Shown: positions 11,606 through 23,326 of the stretch, piece by piece
Layout: each line of letters starts with the position of its first letter
How positions within the stretch are numbered: the stretch's first letter is position 1
Source of the DNA: Beta vulgaris subsp. vulgaris
Taxonomy: Eukaryota; Streptophyta; Magnoliopsida; Caryophyllales; Amaranthaceae
Assembly (NCBI RefSeq): GCF_026745355.1
Contig: NC_079202.1
Location: 43,304,561 to 43,368,560 of the forward strand
Length of the DNA: 64,000 nucleotides
Reading direction: 5' to 3'
Program-made: the position numbers and the translations under genes
Notes under the pieces: generated by a model
Databases searched by the model: none
Told to the model about the DNA's origin: nothing
What the model saw: only the letters and a program-made list of their open reading frames with translations

Positions 11606-11983
11606 CGAATAGGATCACGTGAAAACCACTCCTTATGCTGAAAACTGAAAACTGCAACACAAAAATGAGCAAAACTTTTCTGAAAATGAGCAAAAATATA
11701 AAATGAGCAAAAGTTCTTAAAATGAGAAAATATATAAAATGAGCAAAAAACATAAAATGAGCAAAAAATTCTAAAATGAGCAAAAGTTTCTTAAAATGAG
11801 CGAAAACATAAAATGAGCAAAAAATATAAAATGAACAAAAGTTTCTAAAATGAGCAAAAATTTCGTAAATGAGCGAAAGTTTGCTAAAATGAGTAAAAGT
11901 TTCTTAAAATGAGCAAAAATATGCAAAATAAGCAAAAAGACCGGTTTTCAGTTTTCAGCTTAAGGTTAGTTTTCATTGGATCC

Positions 11984-11986
<3 letters not shown>
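11606..11986. mobile_element. TA/CT-repeat-associated inverted-repeat element 3
   Basis: About 45-bp arms: left TAGGATCACGTGAAAACC...GCTGAAAACTGAAAACTG, right the reverse complement with about 80% match. The body holds some fifteen AAATGAGCAAAA-type units spaced irregularly, as in element 1. The right edge is a CT repeat. The minus-strand frame over it (rich in FAHF) is a product of the repeats. Confidence 0.65.

Positions 11987-11988
<2 letters not shown>

Positions 11989-12020
<32 letters not shown>
11989..12020. repeat. CT microsatellite
   Basis: Sixteen CT dinucleotides without interruption. Confidence 0.97.
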
Positions 12021-12021
<1 letters not shown>

Positions 12022-12080
12022 AATATATAATTAAGTTAGTTTATTAATACTTTTTTATGTTATTAATGTGAATATATTAT

Positions 12081-12110
12081 CGCACACGCATCGCGTGCAT
12101 ATATTGCTAG
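12081..12110 (+). mobile_element. Helitron-like 3' terminus
   Basis: A short GC hairpin (CACGC/GCGTG arms at 12086-12098) is followed after about eight bases by CTAG and T. The same hairpin core, inverted, ends the Helitron at 33435. The 5' partner was not found. Confidence 0.4.
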
Positions 12111-12116
12111 TATATA

Positions 12117-12382
12117 TAGGGGCAGGATCACGTGAGAATGCTCCTTACATGAGAAATGAGAATGAATCTCAACCACACAATTGGAATAAAGTTACAACAC
12201 GTGTTCATTAGAGTCAAACTCCCATAAAAAATTTTGAGCCCAAAAAAAAAAAATCTTTTTTTTGAATTTTTTTCTTCTAATATTCTTTTTTCGGAGTTAC
12301 ATCACCTATTCATAAGAGTTCTAGCTTTCAAAATTCATTCTCATTTCTCATGTAAGTATGCATTCTCAAATGAACTCACTTC

Positions 12383-12385
<3 letters not shown>
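12117..12385. mobile_element. TA-repeat-associated inverted-repeat element 4
   Basis: Arms of about 50 bp, with a nearly perfect inner part (TTACATGAGAAATGAGAATG at 12145-12164 and its reverse complement at 12336-12355). TA repeats flank it on both sides. Its outer ends share GGATCACGTGAGAA with element 3. The middle has a long A/T run and no tandem units. Confidence 0.65.

Positions 12386-12440
<55 letters not shown>
12383..12440. repeat. TA microsatellite
   Basis: About 58 bases of TA repeats adjoining element 4. Confidence 0.95.
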
Positions 12441-12441
<1 letters not shown>

Positions 12442-12739
12442 TCATTAATCTTTTCCCACTTATGCTTGTTATTTTTGAAAGAAAATATACTTATTTTTAA
12501 AAAAATTGTCTTTGACCTAACTGGGCGACCCCTATTTCACCATATTTTTTTTTCAGTTTTAGGTTAAATTGAGCTTCGAGTTGAAAAGTATTATTAAATC
12601 CCTGGAGAAACGCGAGAGGTTAGGATTGGTTTTATGGTCAAGTCGATTTTGACAAGCATATTTCCTTCGTTTTTATTCTATTGCATCATTTTCGATTAAT
12701 AAAAGTTGCATACATGCAAATTAATTGTATCATATCCAG
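12441..12739. other. Non-coding, nothing recognised
   Basis: AT-rich, no ORF beyond a low-complexity frame, no repeat ends seen. Confidence 0.3.
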
Positions 12740-13891
12740 CTTTTCTTCTTGCTGCTTTTTTTGGCAATTCAAATTTTTATTGATAACAAAAAAAAAAAAA
12801 AAAAAGATACAACCTACTACTACTCCAAATGACAAGATAAAATCGTAACTCCCTCCCCCCTACCTTCTAGGAATGAGAGAGAGAAACCCCAAAAGCCTGT
12901 CAATAGCAAACCCTGAACATACTCAGGGGAACAACCTAGCAGGCAACATACACATCCACCTCAAATTACAAGTAGATTTCTAAATTCTACTTGCAACTTT
13001 AAATATAATTTGTTTACAATTAGTTAACACATCCAAAGGACTGCCATGAACAATGGAATTCCTCTGAATTCATATATGATGGATAACTTTAGCAAAAAAG
13101 GTGCAGTATAGCTAATTTTGAGGATTCTTACTTCTACATCTGTTTGTAACATGATGCATTTCATCATCAAAGCTCCTGAAATAACCAGTGATTCCCGCCT
13201 GTTGCGACAAATTACCCAGATTCTATGACTACTTGGATGATAAAAAAAAAATGCGATATTGTCTCACTAACATTGTTACACAGCACACAAACATTCTCAT
13301 TAATAACTCCCCAAGCTTGAAGTCTAGCTTTGGTAGTCATCCTATCTTACAAAGCCAACTATGTGATGAATAAAGCTTTAGGATTTGCTCTATTGTTATT
13401 AATAATCCTTTTCCACCTTATGTTAGGATGATCACCCTACAAATTAAGATACAACTTCTTAATTGAGAACTTAGGAGAGCATGGCTTGATTCTCAATGAA
13501 CAACTGTCTGCTAGCAAGAATCATCCTCATAGACCAGGAGAGTCTATTAGGAATATCCATATTGAAGATACTATGATGCTTGATGTAGTAAACATGAATT
13601 CATTTTATTCATAGTCTATTTTGCTTCTTAGAAATAGCTCAAAAGTGCTTAGCCACTACTGCTCTGTTCCAAATAGCAAGGTTTTTTTATGTCCCACCCC
13701 CCTACCCCCCCTACCCCCCCTACATGCTTTAGGCAGACATAAGGTTTCCCAAGCTATAGGAGCTTTCCTTAAAAACTCACCACACCCACTCCATAATAAA
13801 ATTGTACAAATTCTTTGAATTTCTTTCATAACCTTCTTAGGCATAATGAAGATCTGATTCCAGTATAATTGAAAGCCGTGAAGAATAGTAT
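12740..13891 (-). pseudogene. LINE (non-LTR retrotransposon) 3' part
   Basis: On the minus strand two plant L1-type landmarks follow each other. At 13844-13656 is an MPKKVMKEIQRIC...LLWSG...AWETLCLPK segment, typical of the region after the RT. At about 13350-13200 is a zf-RVT zinc-binding domain with the pattern RLQAWG...CVLCNN...SHFFF...HRIW. Frames are broken between them. The low end has TTATCAATAAAAATTT on the minus strand, resembling plant LINE 3' ends, but a poly(A) tail is not clear. The upstream part is cut off by the Athila LTR at 13892. Confidence 0.75.
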
Positions 13892-15327
13892 TGATAGTGG
13901 TAGGCGTGTAAGCCGTGTACTCCTAACCAAATATAATTAACCTACTCTCATGCACACTAAGCAAGTATATTGGAAGTAGGGATCGTATCCACAGGGAGCA
14001 AAGGAACTTGATACTGGGAAATTAGTGAATTAAGGACCCTAGTATGTGCTAAGGTCAAAGTAACCGAATTGGGGGGATTTGGAACAATTCAAGTAAGCTA
14101 AACTACGCACAGTATTAAAACACGAAGAGATTACAATATAAAAATGCCTTGGACTCGATTAGCATCCACCCTGACCTAGTTTGTCCTCCTAGATCGTGGC
14201 TAAACACACGATCTGCGTGGTTTGAACCGCCCTTACTATGACTTAACTCAAATGAATCGCACTTAAGTCCAAACCAAAGTAGCATTAAGGTCGAGGAACA
14301 CAATAGGATTACTAATGTTATCAAAGCAATAACATTCAAATAATAAGCAATGCTTCTCTAAGTGCAAAAGATTAACGTTCAGCATATTAATCAGACACCT
14401 AGTACGCTACATGGAGCTAGGAACACAACAATCCGATTATGCACCTAGAACTAGCATTAGATGAATCACACAATAATACTAGTAACGTTCCTAGTAAAGA
14501 TTATGCAAGCATCATGAAAGTAAATACAAGAAGCATCACAATGACCATAGAGCAAGTAAAGGGTAAGAACTTCTCACAAATAGATTAGAGCTTTAACAAC
14601 CAAATCCAAGATAGATGTTTAAGATAGCAAAGCCATAGAATCCATTACAAATCTACAAAAGAAGAGAAGAAGAAACCCTGGGCAGCAATGTTCTTTCGAC
14701 CCTCCTCTCGTAACTAGAACAAAAACTAAAAACTAACTTAATAACATAACCCTCCAAGGGATGAAAAGAAAATAAAGTGGGCGACTGACACAGGGGTCGT
14801 GACTCGCGACAACCCTCGCGACTCGCGACAACCCTCGCGACTCGCGACAAGGGCAGGTCGCGACTCGCGATACTGATCGCGGGTCGCGACGTAGTTCTTG
14901 CCTCAAATCCACCAAAGCAAACCACAAATAGGGAAAAAGAGGAAAAATTTGGCTTTTGAGTAAGCCATGAAGCTGCAGAACCAAAGTGAAGACGATCCTC
15001 GGACGACGAGCAAACCAAGAAGCTTGAACCACGGACCTCGGCACTCGGACTCGGAACTCGAGACTCGAAAGATCTCGAACAAAGCTCGAAAGATGCGCCA
15101 TAAAGGGACCAAGGACAAGGACCCCGGGGCACAAAAAGTGATCGGAGGGCCAAGAGTGGCCCTCGACTATGCCACCATGCAAACCGTTTCCTAGACTCCT
15201 CAAAACACAACATCCTCCGACAACACCTCATAACGTCAAACTCTTCTAAATCCCGATAATAAGCTCGAACTGACACCAAAAACGACCAGAATTCTGCCTA
15301 AGATTGGCGGATTACTTGGACACATCA
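13892..15327 (-). mobile_element. Athila-type 3' LTR
   Basis: The plus strand starts TGATAGTGG and ends ACACATCA, directly followed at 15328-15340 by the reverse complement of a purine tract (AAGCGTGGGGGAATT). That places the 3' LTR of a minus-strand element here. It holds a GGGATCGTATCCACAGGGAGC motif near 13978 (minus-strand U5 side) and the TCGCGA minisatellite. The long minus-strand frames here (14653-15279) are LTR sequence, not protein. The 5' LTR is not in the window. Confidence 0.75.
14801..14895. repeat. TCGCGA minisatellite in Athila LTR
   Basis: Two to three head-to-tail copies of a 19-bp unit start at 14801, 14820 and 14839 (GACTCGCGACAACCCTCGC). Diverged units continue to about 14895. 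The palindrome TCGCGA recurs six or more times. It is strikingly CpG-rich against the AT-rich surroundings. Confidence 0.85.
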
Positions 15328-16389
15328 AATTCCCCCACGCTTGAACCTTACTCGACCTTGAGTAAAAGAAAAAAGAGAACTAGATACACCCAAGCACTAA
15401 AATACGCCATACCACGCCAACCTCCGGAATTGCCATCCACAAGACAACAAGAGTCAACCGACAAAATCTACCTCAAAACAATTCTTCTATACAAATGAAT
15501 CTCAAATCCCGAAAGCTTTCAGGACACGAGTATCAACAATGACCGCCCGACTCCAACCTACCCAAAATGCAAGGAAACTAAGGCACGAGGGTAAATGATT
15601 CCCTCACGCTTAACTTCGTGTTCCGACCAAATCATACCACAAGCAACAAAAGTGAAACGAGCCAAAAAGAGATTTACACCCCGCCCTCAAAGGACACAAA
15701 ACAAGAACCTAATCTATCCTGAAAGCACCTACTCCAATGCCGCCACCTTATGACACCGACACTGACAAATGAGGATCAAAGCAATTTTTTCTCTCATTTT
15801 GCCTAGGAGCTCTTTTGGGTTTTCATCCTAACTTCTCATTTTCATTTTTTTTTCACCTCTCTTCTTTTTTCGGCTCACAAAACTCACCCGCTCAACTAGC
15901 TCTTTTTTTCATAGGCCGCTCATTCGGGTTTTCGACCTATCCGAGCCCCCAATTTTGCTCGAGTCGCCCGTCCTTTGCGGCTTCTTAACTCAGCGGGATT
16001 CTTTTTTCTTTCTTCTTTTGTCACTTTTTCTCTTTTTTCATTCATAATTTTTCAATTTTTTCAAATTTTCATCAAATTACAATAATATATATGAAACAAA
16101 CCAAAACAGAACAATAAAAATAAGCTAAAATACCACCACATCTAATCAATCTCTCCCCCACGCTTATTATGCACATTGTCCTCAATGTGGAAAGGACAAA
16201 CACGAATAAGAGGGGAAGGAAAAGGAAAAAGCTCTAAGATCCTGAGGGGTCCTCGCGCTCAATCCTGCGGGCTGCCCTACGGGTCTCTCTCTCCTCGCGA
16301 CGTATAATGTGCACCGCCTCAATCTCGGATGTAGGATCGGAGTATCAGGAGTCCTGGTTCTCCGGTTCCTAGGGTGGATAACGGGACAC
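15328..16389 (-). mobile_element. Athila 3' non-coding region with two purine tracts
   Basis: No ORF of note. On the minus strand TTGAGGACAATGTGC...AAGCGTGGGGGAGAG (about 16151-16186) is the usual Athila/Tat sequence downstream of the coding region. A second tract, AAGCGTGGGGGAATT (15328-15342), abuts the LTR and is probably the true polypurine tract. Confidence 0.65.
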
Positions 16390-17677
16390 AAAGAAGTTGT
16401 TCATGGCCAAACCATAGAACCAACTGAATAGATTTGGTCTTCCATCCCATACATCCTATCCAGTATCTCTCCCAAATCGCCCTTAACACTGGATAGTTGC
16501 TCAGTTACCCGAGCCTGAAACTGCGCGTGAGGGAGGTAACATTACTCCTGCTGGTACTGCTTCTGAAACTGTTGGTACTGGAACTGCTATGGCTGAGGCT
16601 AAGGCTGAGGCTCGGGCTGGAACTCTTTAGGGTCCCTTTGACCTAATTCCTCCGCCACCCACCGGGCATACCTCGCATCTGGGGGAAGGAAGAGCTCCTC
16701 ATGTGTGGTCTACTCTGTAATGGCCACCCGCTCCTGCGGTAAAGCCATGTATCTAACATTCCTCGCCCCAAAGAGCCACACAAACCTCGTATCATCGCTT
16801 ATGGTTTTAAATTGGACCATAGTAATACTCCTCAAGGCAATGTTATCATAGCGGTTAGAATCACGGGAATATCGACTACTAGCTAGCTGTCCCTAAAGGG
16901 GTCAATGTGGGGTTTCCCTTCTTATATATCCACGGGCACCTGGACACCTAGTTGGGAGGCTAAAAGGCTAATCATGCCCGCCATACTCAACTTCCTCGAG
17001 GTCTTCCCCTCAGCCGACTGAGTTAAGCACCTATCCACCCAAATTTTTACCCAATCTGGACACCCCTCCCCTTGAGGTGTCATGGCCCAAAGACATTTAA
17101 GATCAAACTCGGGTAAATTAGTGGGCTGTTCCGCACAAAAGACCGTCATAGACAAAAGACGGTGCACGTAACGCAAGGCGGGGTGGGGCAGGGCGCTACT
17201 CTTGCAGTGGCTATGCCACATACGACCACCAGTGATCTTGTATCAAAACACAGCGGAAATATAGTTCTCGGTTTCTAAAAAGTCATCCTCGGCCACGAAG
17301 TCCCAAGCAAAAGCACTCTTTATCTCAAGGAAAGTCATTTTATATTGGCTGTCATTGAGGGAGAAAGTGATGTGTTCAGCTTCATCATCAGTTTCAGCAT
17401 GTTTTTGGAGGGTCGAAAGGAACTCGAGAGTGTACCGCTCATAAGTCCGGGCCCTCTTCCATAGAAAGTTCAGGAGGCCAACCTTGTTGAGAAGAAACTC
17501 AACCGAGCTAGCAAGCCCCAAAGTTTCTACGATAGAGTAATCCGCAAACTTAGTTTCTTGTATCACCCTCCCCGGTCTGTCAAGATGGTACCATCGCCTT
17601 TTAGCTTGGTCACTTAAATTCTTAAGGCCATGGGAGTTAATTTGGGGGACGGGTTCGGTTTGACTTCTCTTGCTCAT
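16390..17677 (-). pseudogene. Athila ORF-1 (env-position) protein, broken
   Basis: Two long minus-strand frames (17677-17243 and 17221-16922) together follow the plant-specific ATHILA ORF-1 pattern. The N-terminal part has an ARTYERYTLEFLSTL segment. The C-terminal part has ALRYVHRLLSMTVF, then LWAM, then a VDRCL...GMISLLASQLG stretch. Downstream, about 16620-16400, a glutamine-rich segment (QQFQKQYQQE) and a short coiled-coil-like segment read on, but with stops. A frame change near 17222-17242 and stops below 16920 kill the gene. In Athila this ORF lies between pol and the 3' LTR, matching the LTR at 13892-15327. Its function is unproven in the family. Pol is missing: the gypsy-type LTR begins at 17738. 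Confidence 0.75.
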
Positions 17678-17737
17678 TTTGCTCTACTCCTTTTTCAACT
17701 GACAACAACTAACAACAGCAAGGCTTCAACACAAAAG

Positions 17738-19629
17738 TGTAACACCCCCAAATTTCTCTCTTTTGGAAAATACATTTTAATATAAAACTCCTTGAGAAAC
17801 TTAAGAGTATTACCGCCACGTAATAACATTAAAGGCTTTAATATTAACTACTAACTGAACTTGAAACTAATGCAGCGGAAATAACTTAAATAACTTCTTT
17901 TTACTACAATAAATTTTATTGTACAACTATATAACAATGAAAATAAAGAAAATAACATAACAACTCCTTGACTAATTATGATTCCTCACTAGCTTCCCAT
18001 ATGAAGTATGCATCATATCAACCTGTAAATTCAGCTCGCCAAAATAGAGTCATCACAGGGACAAAGCCATAAAACAAAACAAATAAAAGTGTGTCAGTAA
18101 AAATGCTGAGTACATGTATAGGCGGAATATTAAACACTAAATTTAATTAAACATTTGAAATATTTAATTTCGAAAAACCTTTCTGGATACTTGATAATAC
18201 TTGTATAATATAAAATATATAACCTTGATAAAAATCCTTTTTCCCTTGCCTAGGTACCTTTCCTAAAGTGTGCGCACCCCCTAAGTTTAGTATTCCTTCC
18301 TGAGTCTATTACGAGGGGTTACTACATTGTCCACATGACTTATACAAAAAGTACATGGGTAAATAGTATAATGGCTACCGTTCTTGCTAATAAATAACAA
18401 GCCGTTGCCTGAGTAAATATTAATAGCTACCGTTCTTGCTAATAAATAACAAGTCGTTGCCTCTTTATAATTGTGATCATAAAAGATCATATATCTAATA
18501 AAAATCCTTCTGAAATAATCCTCCTATTAAAGGAATAATAATTCTTAAAACCTAGTCATATAAAGGCATAAATAAGATAACTTGCTCAAGGGTTAACCTT
18601 TGAAAAATAATAATAATTCAAAACACTCCTTTTTAAATATTTAAACATGAATCAAAAGATCAAACTCCTTCTAAAATATTTGAATATAAATTCAAAGATC
18701 AATCTTTATAAATATATTAAAAGAAAGATATAATTCAAAGTTCATGAATAAAATTTGTAAACATTCAAACATGTTCATATAAAACAGATGCAGTTCATAA
18801 TAAAATTCATAAAAACATGTATTTCAATCCAAAATATTTTCCTAAAAACATGATACTACACTTCCAAAACAATTATTAAAGATCTACAAATACACGCACC
18901 TTGAAAGTTAATAACTATTAGAGAGAAAGAGAAAGATAGGCTAAGAGAGAGAGTGTGTTTAAACTTGAGAAAAAAGATTTATTTCTCAAATTTGGTGTGA
19001 AGAATATGATGGTGGAGACAACTATTTATACTAGTTGGATAGGTAGAATCGGAATAGGATTAGAAAACTAAAAGATGAATTTAGGAAAAAAGATAAACTA
19101 ATCTAGCTAGGATGTAGCTAAAATTTATAATTATCCAACTAAAATTGAGAAAAGATATAAATTATCCCATAATACATAATTATAGAAGGTAAAATAACTA
19201 AAAGATAAGAAAGAAAAAGTAACCTTATCAAACACAAATAGGAAAAGGCGTGAGATCATGTGCGCCGAAGTCAATGGTTTGTTCTTTTTTTTCTTTTTTC
19301 TTTTTCTTAAATTCTTTTTACTTTAAAACTTTTTCCTTTTTTTTTTGCAATTTCTTTAAATCGTTTTTTTCCTTTTCTTTTTGCAAACCTTTTTGAAATG
19401 GTTTTTAAAACATTTTTAATTTTATTTTGAACAAACTACTTGAATTTGAAACTTATAAAAGTTAGGCCTAAAATCTATTTGGGCAAGAATTTATTTTAAA
19501 TACCCAAAATCTTTCTTATAAAAGTCTTTCTAATAAATAATAAGTCTTTTTAATAAATAAAACCTTCTTAAAAATTGAAATTTTTATAAAAATATAAATA
19601 ATAACTTACTAAAAATATGGAGTATTACA
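17738..19629 (-). mobile_element. Gypsy-type LTR (3' LTR, second family)
   Basis: The plus strand starts TGTAACACCCCC and ends GGAGTATTACA. The purine tract, reverse complemented, follows at once (19630-19648), so this is the 3' LTR of a minus-strand element. It is 1,892 bp long. It contains a doubled 50-bp unit at about 18370-18460 (GCTACCGTTCTTGCTAATAA). A TATA box stands at 19023-19030. It is related to the family at 1252 in its ends and in islands such as ATTACCGCCACGT and AAAGCCATA. Confidence 0.85.
19023..19030 (-). promoter_or_regulatory. LTR TATA box
   Basis: The minus strand reads AGTATAAATAG within the LTR, at a place comparable to the TATA box in the other family. Confidence 0.5.
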
Positions 19630-21019
19630 GACTACCCCCCTTAAAAGAAGTTTCGTCCTCGAAACTTGACGAAACTTGCAGCAAGCAAGTAAAAATATAG
19701 CAATTAATTTACATATATACCAAATTCTTTCTATTAAAGTAAGTTGGATCACTTAATAACTTATGAAATAAGTCAAAATTAGGTCAAAAATAGCGTTTTA
19801 AGTTAAAAGCGCGAAACTCTATCGCATTCTACCCCCCTTAAAAGGAGTTACGCCCCCGTATCTCGTTAAGGCTTAAAACTTGATTTAAAATTATTTACCA
19901 ACTTTGTAATACAACAATATCAGAATCGTTGCTGGAAATGGGATAATAAAATCACTAGAGAGATAATACTTTCAAAAATATCTTTTAAACTTTGAAAAAA
20001 ATTAGCCTCTATTTCAAGGTATTAGAAATAATTGCCTTCAATAATAGATCAACATAATTAAGAAATATTTGAATAAGTCTAAAAAGTATGGTTTATGACA
20101 AACTGAAAAGTTTATAAAATTTGAGTAGAAAATTTTTTCAAATTATTGAAATAATAAAGAATTACATACTGATACTAAAGACAAGTTTTGTAGGAGAACT
20201 ATTTGAGCAAATACTAATATATTATCAAAATGCTATAATATAGTGAGAACGAAGGATTTTTATGAAACCTTTCGTAACCTTTACTCGAAAATATAATATT
20301 CAAACAACTTTTTCCTTTTGTTTGTAAAATACGTTTGCTTTCTCCTCAAAATTTAAGCAACTTCACATAACTCATGAAGGTCTCACAATGAATATTATAA
20401 AAAAAAATTACCCTTGATCCTACTTTGTTACAAATCAAAATCAAATCAATTCATCATTGTTCACAAGCAAAACTTGTTAGTATATATACTAACACAACAT
20501 ATACTTGAAGAAAAATAGGCTTCCTTACTTATAGGTCCTCAAAACTAAAACTCCTCGAAATTCATCTTCAATTTTTTTTTAAAAATACCATAATTAATAC
20601 TCTAAAAAATAGACAGTACTCAACTAGGACTTGAGATAGTAACTAAACAATCTTTTCCTAAAAATTCATACCGTCTTCATTTCAATAAAACTAACTCCTT
20701 CACATAATATAAACTCAATGTTTAAATTCATAATATAAAAATATGACTATTCTTTCCAAAATCAAACCTTAATTGACTAGTTTCGTCCCTTTTTCTCTTT
20801 TATTAAGCTCCAGATTTCTCCTAAAAGAATATATTTCTTCTATTATTAGTCACTTATTTATTTCAATAAGTGATATACCCAATCCTTATAATCACTCTAT
20901 CTTTTATATTGCCAAAACAACAATTATACACTATCATTTAAGCAAATAAGACTACATACTCCCAAAAATAATACTTTCTTGAAACTCAATAATCCCCAAA
21001 ATAACTTAGAATACATTTA

Positions 21020-21778
21020 GGTTGTGTTTCGGAATAAGACTTTCATTTCAAATGCATCATTTTAAATTCACGATTTGAAAATCTTAAATTCAATTCCAAA
21101 TCACAAGTTTAGAAATTTTTTAGAATTATAAATCTTTGTATTAGAACTTACCTGATTATTTGACTTTTCATCAATTTATAAATACCAATTGATATTAGAA
21201 CTTACCAGAGGAGAGAGAGTGTTGAGGAAGCTATGATGGACTTGCCAGAGGAGAAAGAGTGTTGAGGAAGACCATGGACATGGTAGAGGAGAGAGAGAGA
21301 GTGTTGAGGAAGATGAGTGTGTGAGGCATAAACTATGGTTGAGAATTTGAAATGACACTATTTAATTCATAACTAGTTATTAGGCCCGGGCTATGCCCCG
21401 GGTAAGGAAAATTTTCATTTATTAAAATTATAATTTAAGATGATAACACTAAATATTATTTGGTCTAGTGGTTAAGACTTTAGTGTATGTTCTTGAGGTC
21501 CCGGGATCAAACCTTACATTATGCAATTTCTAATTTTTTTTATTGTTGTGGATTACATGGAGTAAAACTCCCTTAGGGAGAGCGCCACGTGGCACCGTTT
21601 CTGGCTTACGCACGCCTTTTAATATATTAGTATAGCTTTGAAATCCTTACAATAATAAGCTTGTTCATCATGGTTTGGAATTTGGTTCAAATTCTAGATT
21701 TCAAATTCCAAGTTACCCAAACACTAGATTTGATCAATTCCAGAATTTCAAATGAAATCCTACTATCCAAACACACCA
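21020..21778. mobile_element. Tourist-like MITE with nested Helitron
   Basis: Inverted ends GGTTGTGTTTCGGAATA (left) and GGTGTGTTTGGATAG (right, reverse complement), with TTA on the left (21017-21019) and TTA one base beyond the right end (21779-21781). This suits a PIF/Harbinger-type TWA duplication with one slipped base. About 495 bp remain when the Helitron at 21373-21635 is removed. Confidence 0.65.
21373..21635 (-). mobile_element. Short Helitron, copy H1
   Basis: The minus strand starts CTATACTAATATATTAAAAG and ends with the hairpin CCCGGGGCATAGCCCGGG, about eight bases, then CTAG and T. Inside, on the plus strand, are TGGTCTAGTGGTTAAGAC (21461-21478) and GGATCAAACC (21504-21513). These resemble Pol III A and B boxes at tRNA-like spacing. 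Four relatives lie at 49134, 53575, 55523 and 56249. Confidence 0.8.
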
Positions 21779-23314
21779 TTAGAGAATTCTAGTATCTTAC
21801 TTCACCTTATAAAATAAAAATGATCTAAAGGAACCTGCTAAAGTTTCAAATATGGTCTTATTTCGTACTTTCTTTAATTTGCTTAACTATAACAACGATA
21901 AATCCTTTTAAAATATTTGCAATTCAGCATAGGGAAAAATTTCCTTAATTAAATCTAGCTTCAAATATGGTACCTCGTATACCTGTAATGTCCTCATAAT
22001 ATCCCTTATTTTTTTCACCTTTTTAAAGGTAAAATCTATATATCATTGCTAAGATGGTGTTGACTACATCCATAAACAAAATATATAACTTATCTAAATC
22101 TTGATAATTCCTCCAAGCTAGTATAAACCATTAATCTCCTAATTCTTGTTTCCACAAATTACGAAAATTCTCTTCCTTACTCATGTCACTAAACATTAAA
22201 GATCATCCAATTGAATAAAACTTAAAATGACTAATTTCACTATTCTCAGCACATAATATAATGTATTGTCTTCTTCACTCCTACTAAAAAAATAACTACT
22301 AAACTTCTTTCCTTCAAAGGAATAAATCAAGACACTCTTCATCTTTGATGAATATAAAAACAGTCAATTAGGCTTACTTTGAACTCATAGGTTCTCCTAA
22401 CACTTATAAATCAACAAAAAATAAACATATTGATGCTTTACACAATATATATAAATCACTTTGCATGAATTGGATCACATGCATACATGTCATATAAGAC
22501 ATTAATTAACGAATTTCATCTCATAGGAAATATACATGCCAAAAAAAATATGTCGTAAGAAATAGTAATATCACAACTTGCAAATAGTTTCTTAATAACA
22601 TGTCATGAAAGGCAGAATAAACTCTTTCTTTTGCTTATGAAAATACAAAGATTTTCATATTAACTTGACAATAAGTCACACTTCCTTAAAATATATTCAA
22701 AATAATCATATTACAAATAGAACAATAAACACTAAATAATTCTTAAAAAAAATCAATACTTTATAAAAAAAGTTTCAGCTTTATAATTCAAATAAATATA
22801 TATAGATTTATAAGATAATACAGATTGCATGTTGACATAATAGTCAAAATAAATATAACATTTGAACTATAATTTGAAATAAATCGAAAAATATATTTGG
22901 AATTCCTAAAAAATTTTGTTTGATATTTTTGAAAAATACATATATATGTATATGACCAAAAGAGTTGTTTATTTGAGTACTAGGCTTAGTGCATGAATAA
23001 TTAATCGAGTGAGTTCCCAGGAAAGAGAGGTGCGGCACTAATGGCCAACTTAAGTACCAAGTCTTTCCTTAGCCAGAATTTTCCTCAAAAAAATAAATCC
23101 ACATACTTATTCCACTTCTTCAAAATATAAATCAAAAAATATTTAAACTTGAAAATATAAGTATTTTCTTCAAAAGAAAGAAGTATTCTTTTTCACATAA
23201 TATAAATGTCAAAAAAAATGCAAATAGAATGCGAAACTCTAGCTTATATGCCCTTCCTAGATTTACCCATACTCTCATTGACTGTTTATTTATTTTCAAA
23301 AAGAACCTGAGAAA

Positions 23315-23323
23315 CTGATACCA
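23315..23323 (-). other. Primer-binding site
   Basis: The minus strand reads TGGTATCAG three bases inside the LTR end at 23327, the same as at 1240-1248. Confidence 0.7.
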
Positions 23324-23326
23324 CTT

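Larger units (their letters stand above)
8400..11612. mobile_element. Inverted-repeat element 2, split by MITE and solo LTR
   Basis: The left arm (about 8409-8455) has repeated TGTGAGAACA motifs. The right arm (about 11557-11610) has the reverse complements (TGTTCTCACATA and similar). The body is about 1.2 kb of short GAACATA / TTCTAAATAGTTC units. It is interrupted by a Stowaway MITE (8725-8984) and by the gypsy solo LTR (9788-11556). Its ends resemble the neighbouring elements at 8005 and 11606. Boundaries are approximate. Confidence 0.5.
19630..23314 (-). mobile_element. Internal region of gypsy-type element, no gag-pol found
   Basis: This 3.7-kb region between the two LTRs has no recognisable gag, protease, RT or integrase on the minus strand. 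Open stretches are short and AT-rich. After the purine tract at 19630-19648 comes the sequence that in complete gypsy elements encodes or follows the pol end (minus strand CGAGGACGAAAC). A second purine tract of almost the same sequence lies at 19827-19846. A Tourist-like MITE (21020-21778) with a nested Helitron (21373-21635) accounts for 0.76 kb. It is best described as a non-autonomous or heavily eroded element. Confidence 0.6.

Noticed and set aside
14653..15279. A 208-codon and two overlapping minus-strand frames
   Set aside because: They overlap in several frames in the LTR of the Athila element and include the TCGCGA minisatellite. Arginine/serine-rich composition follows from base content, not from a domain.
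21461..21513. A possible tRNA gene
   Set aside because: A- and B-box-like motifs are present but no cloverleaf or anticodon arm can be drawn, and the sequence is part of a Helitron family.
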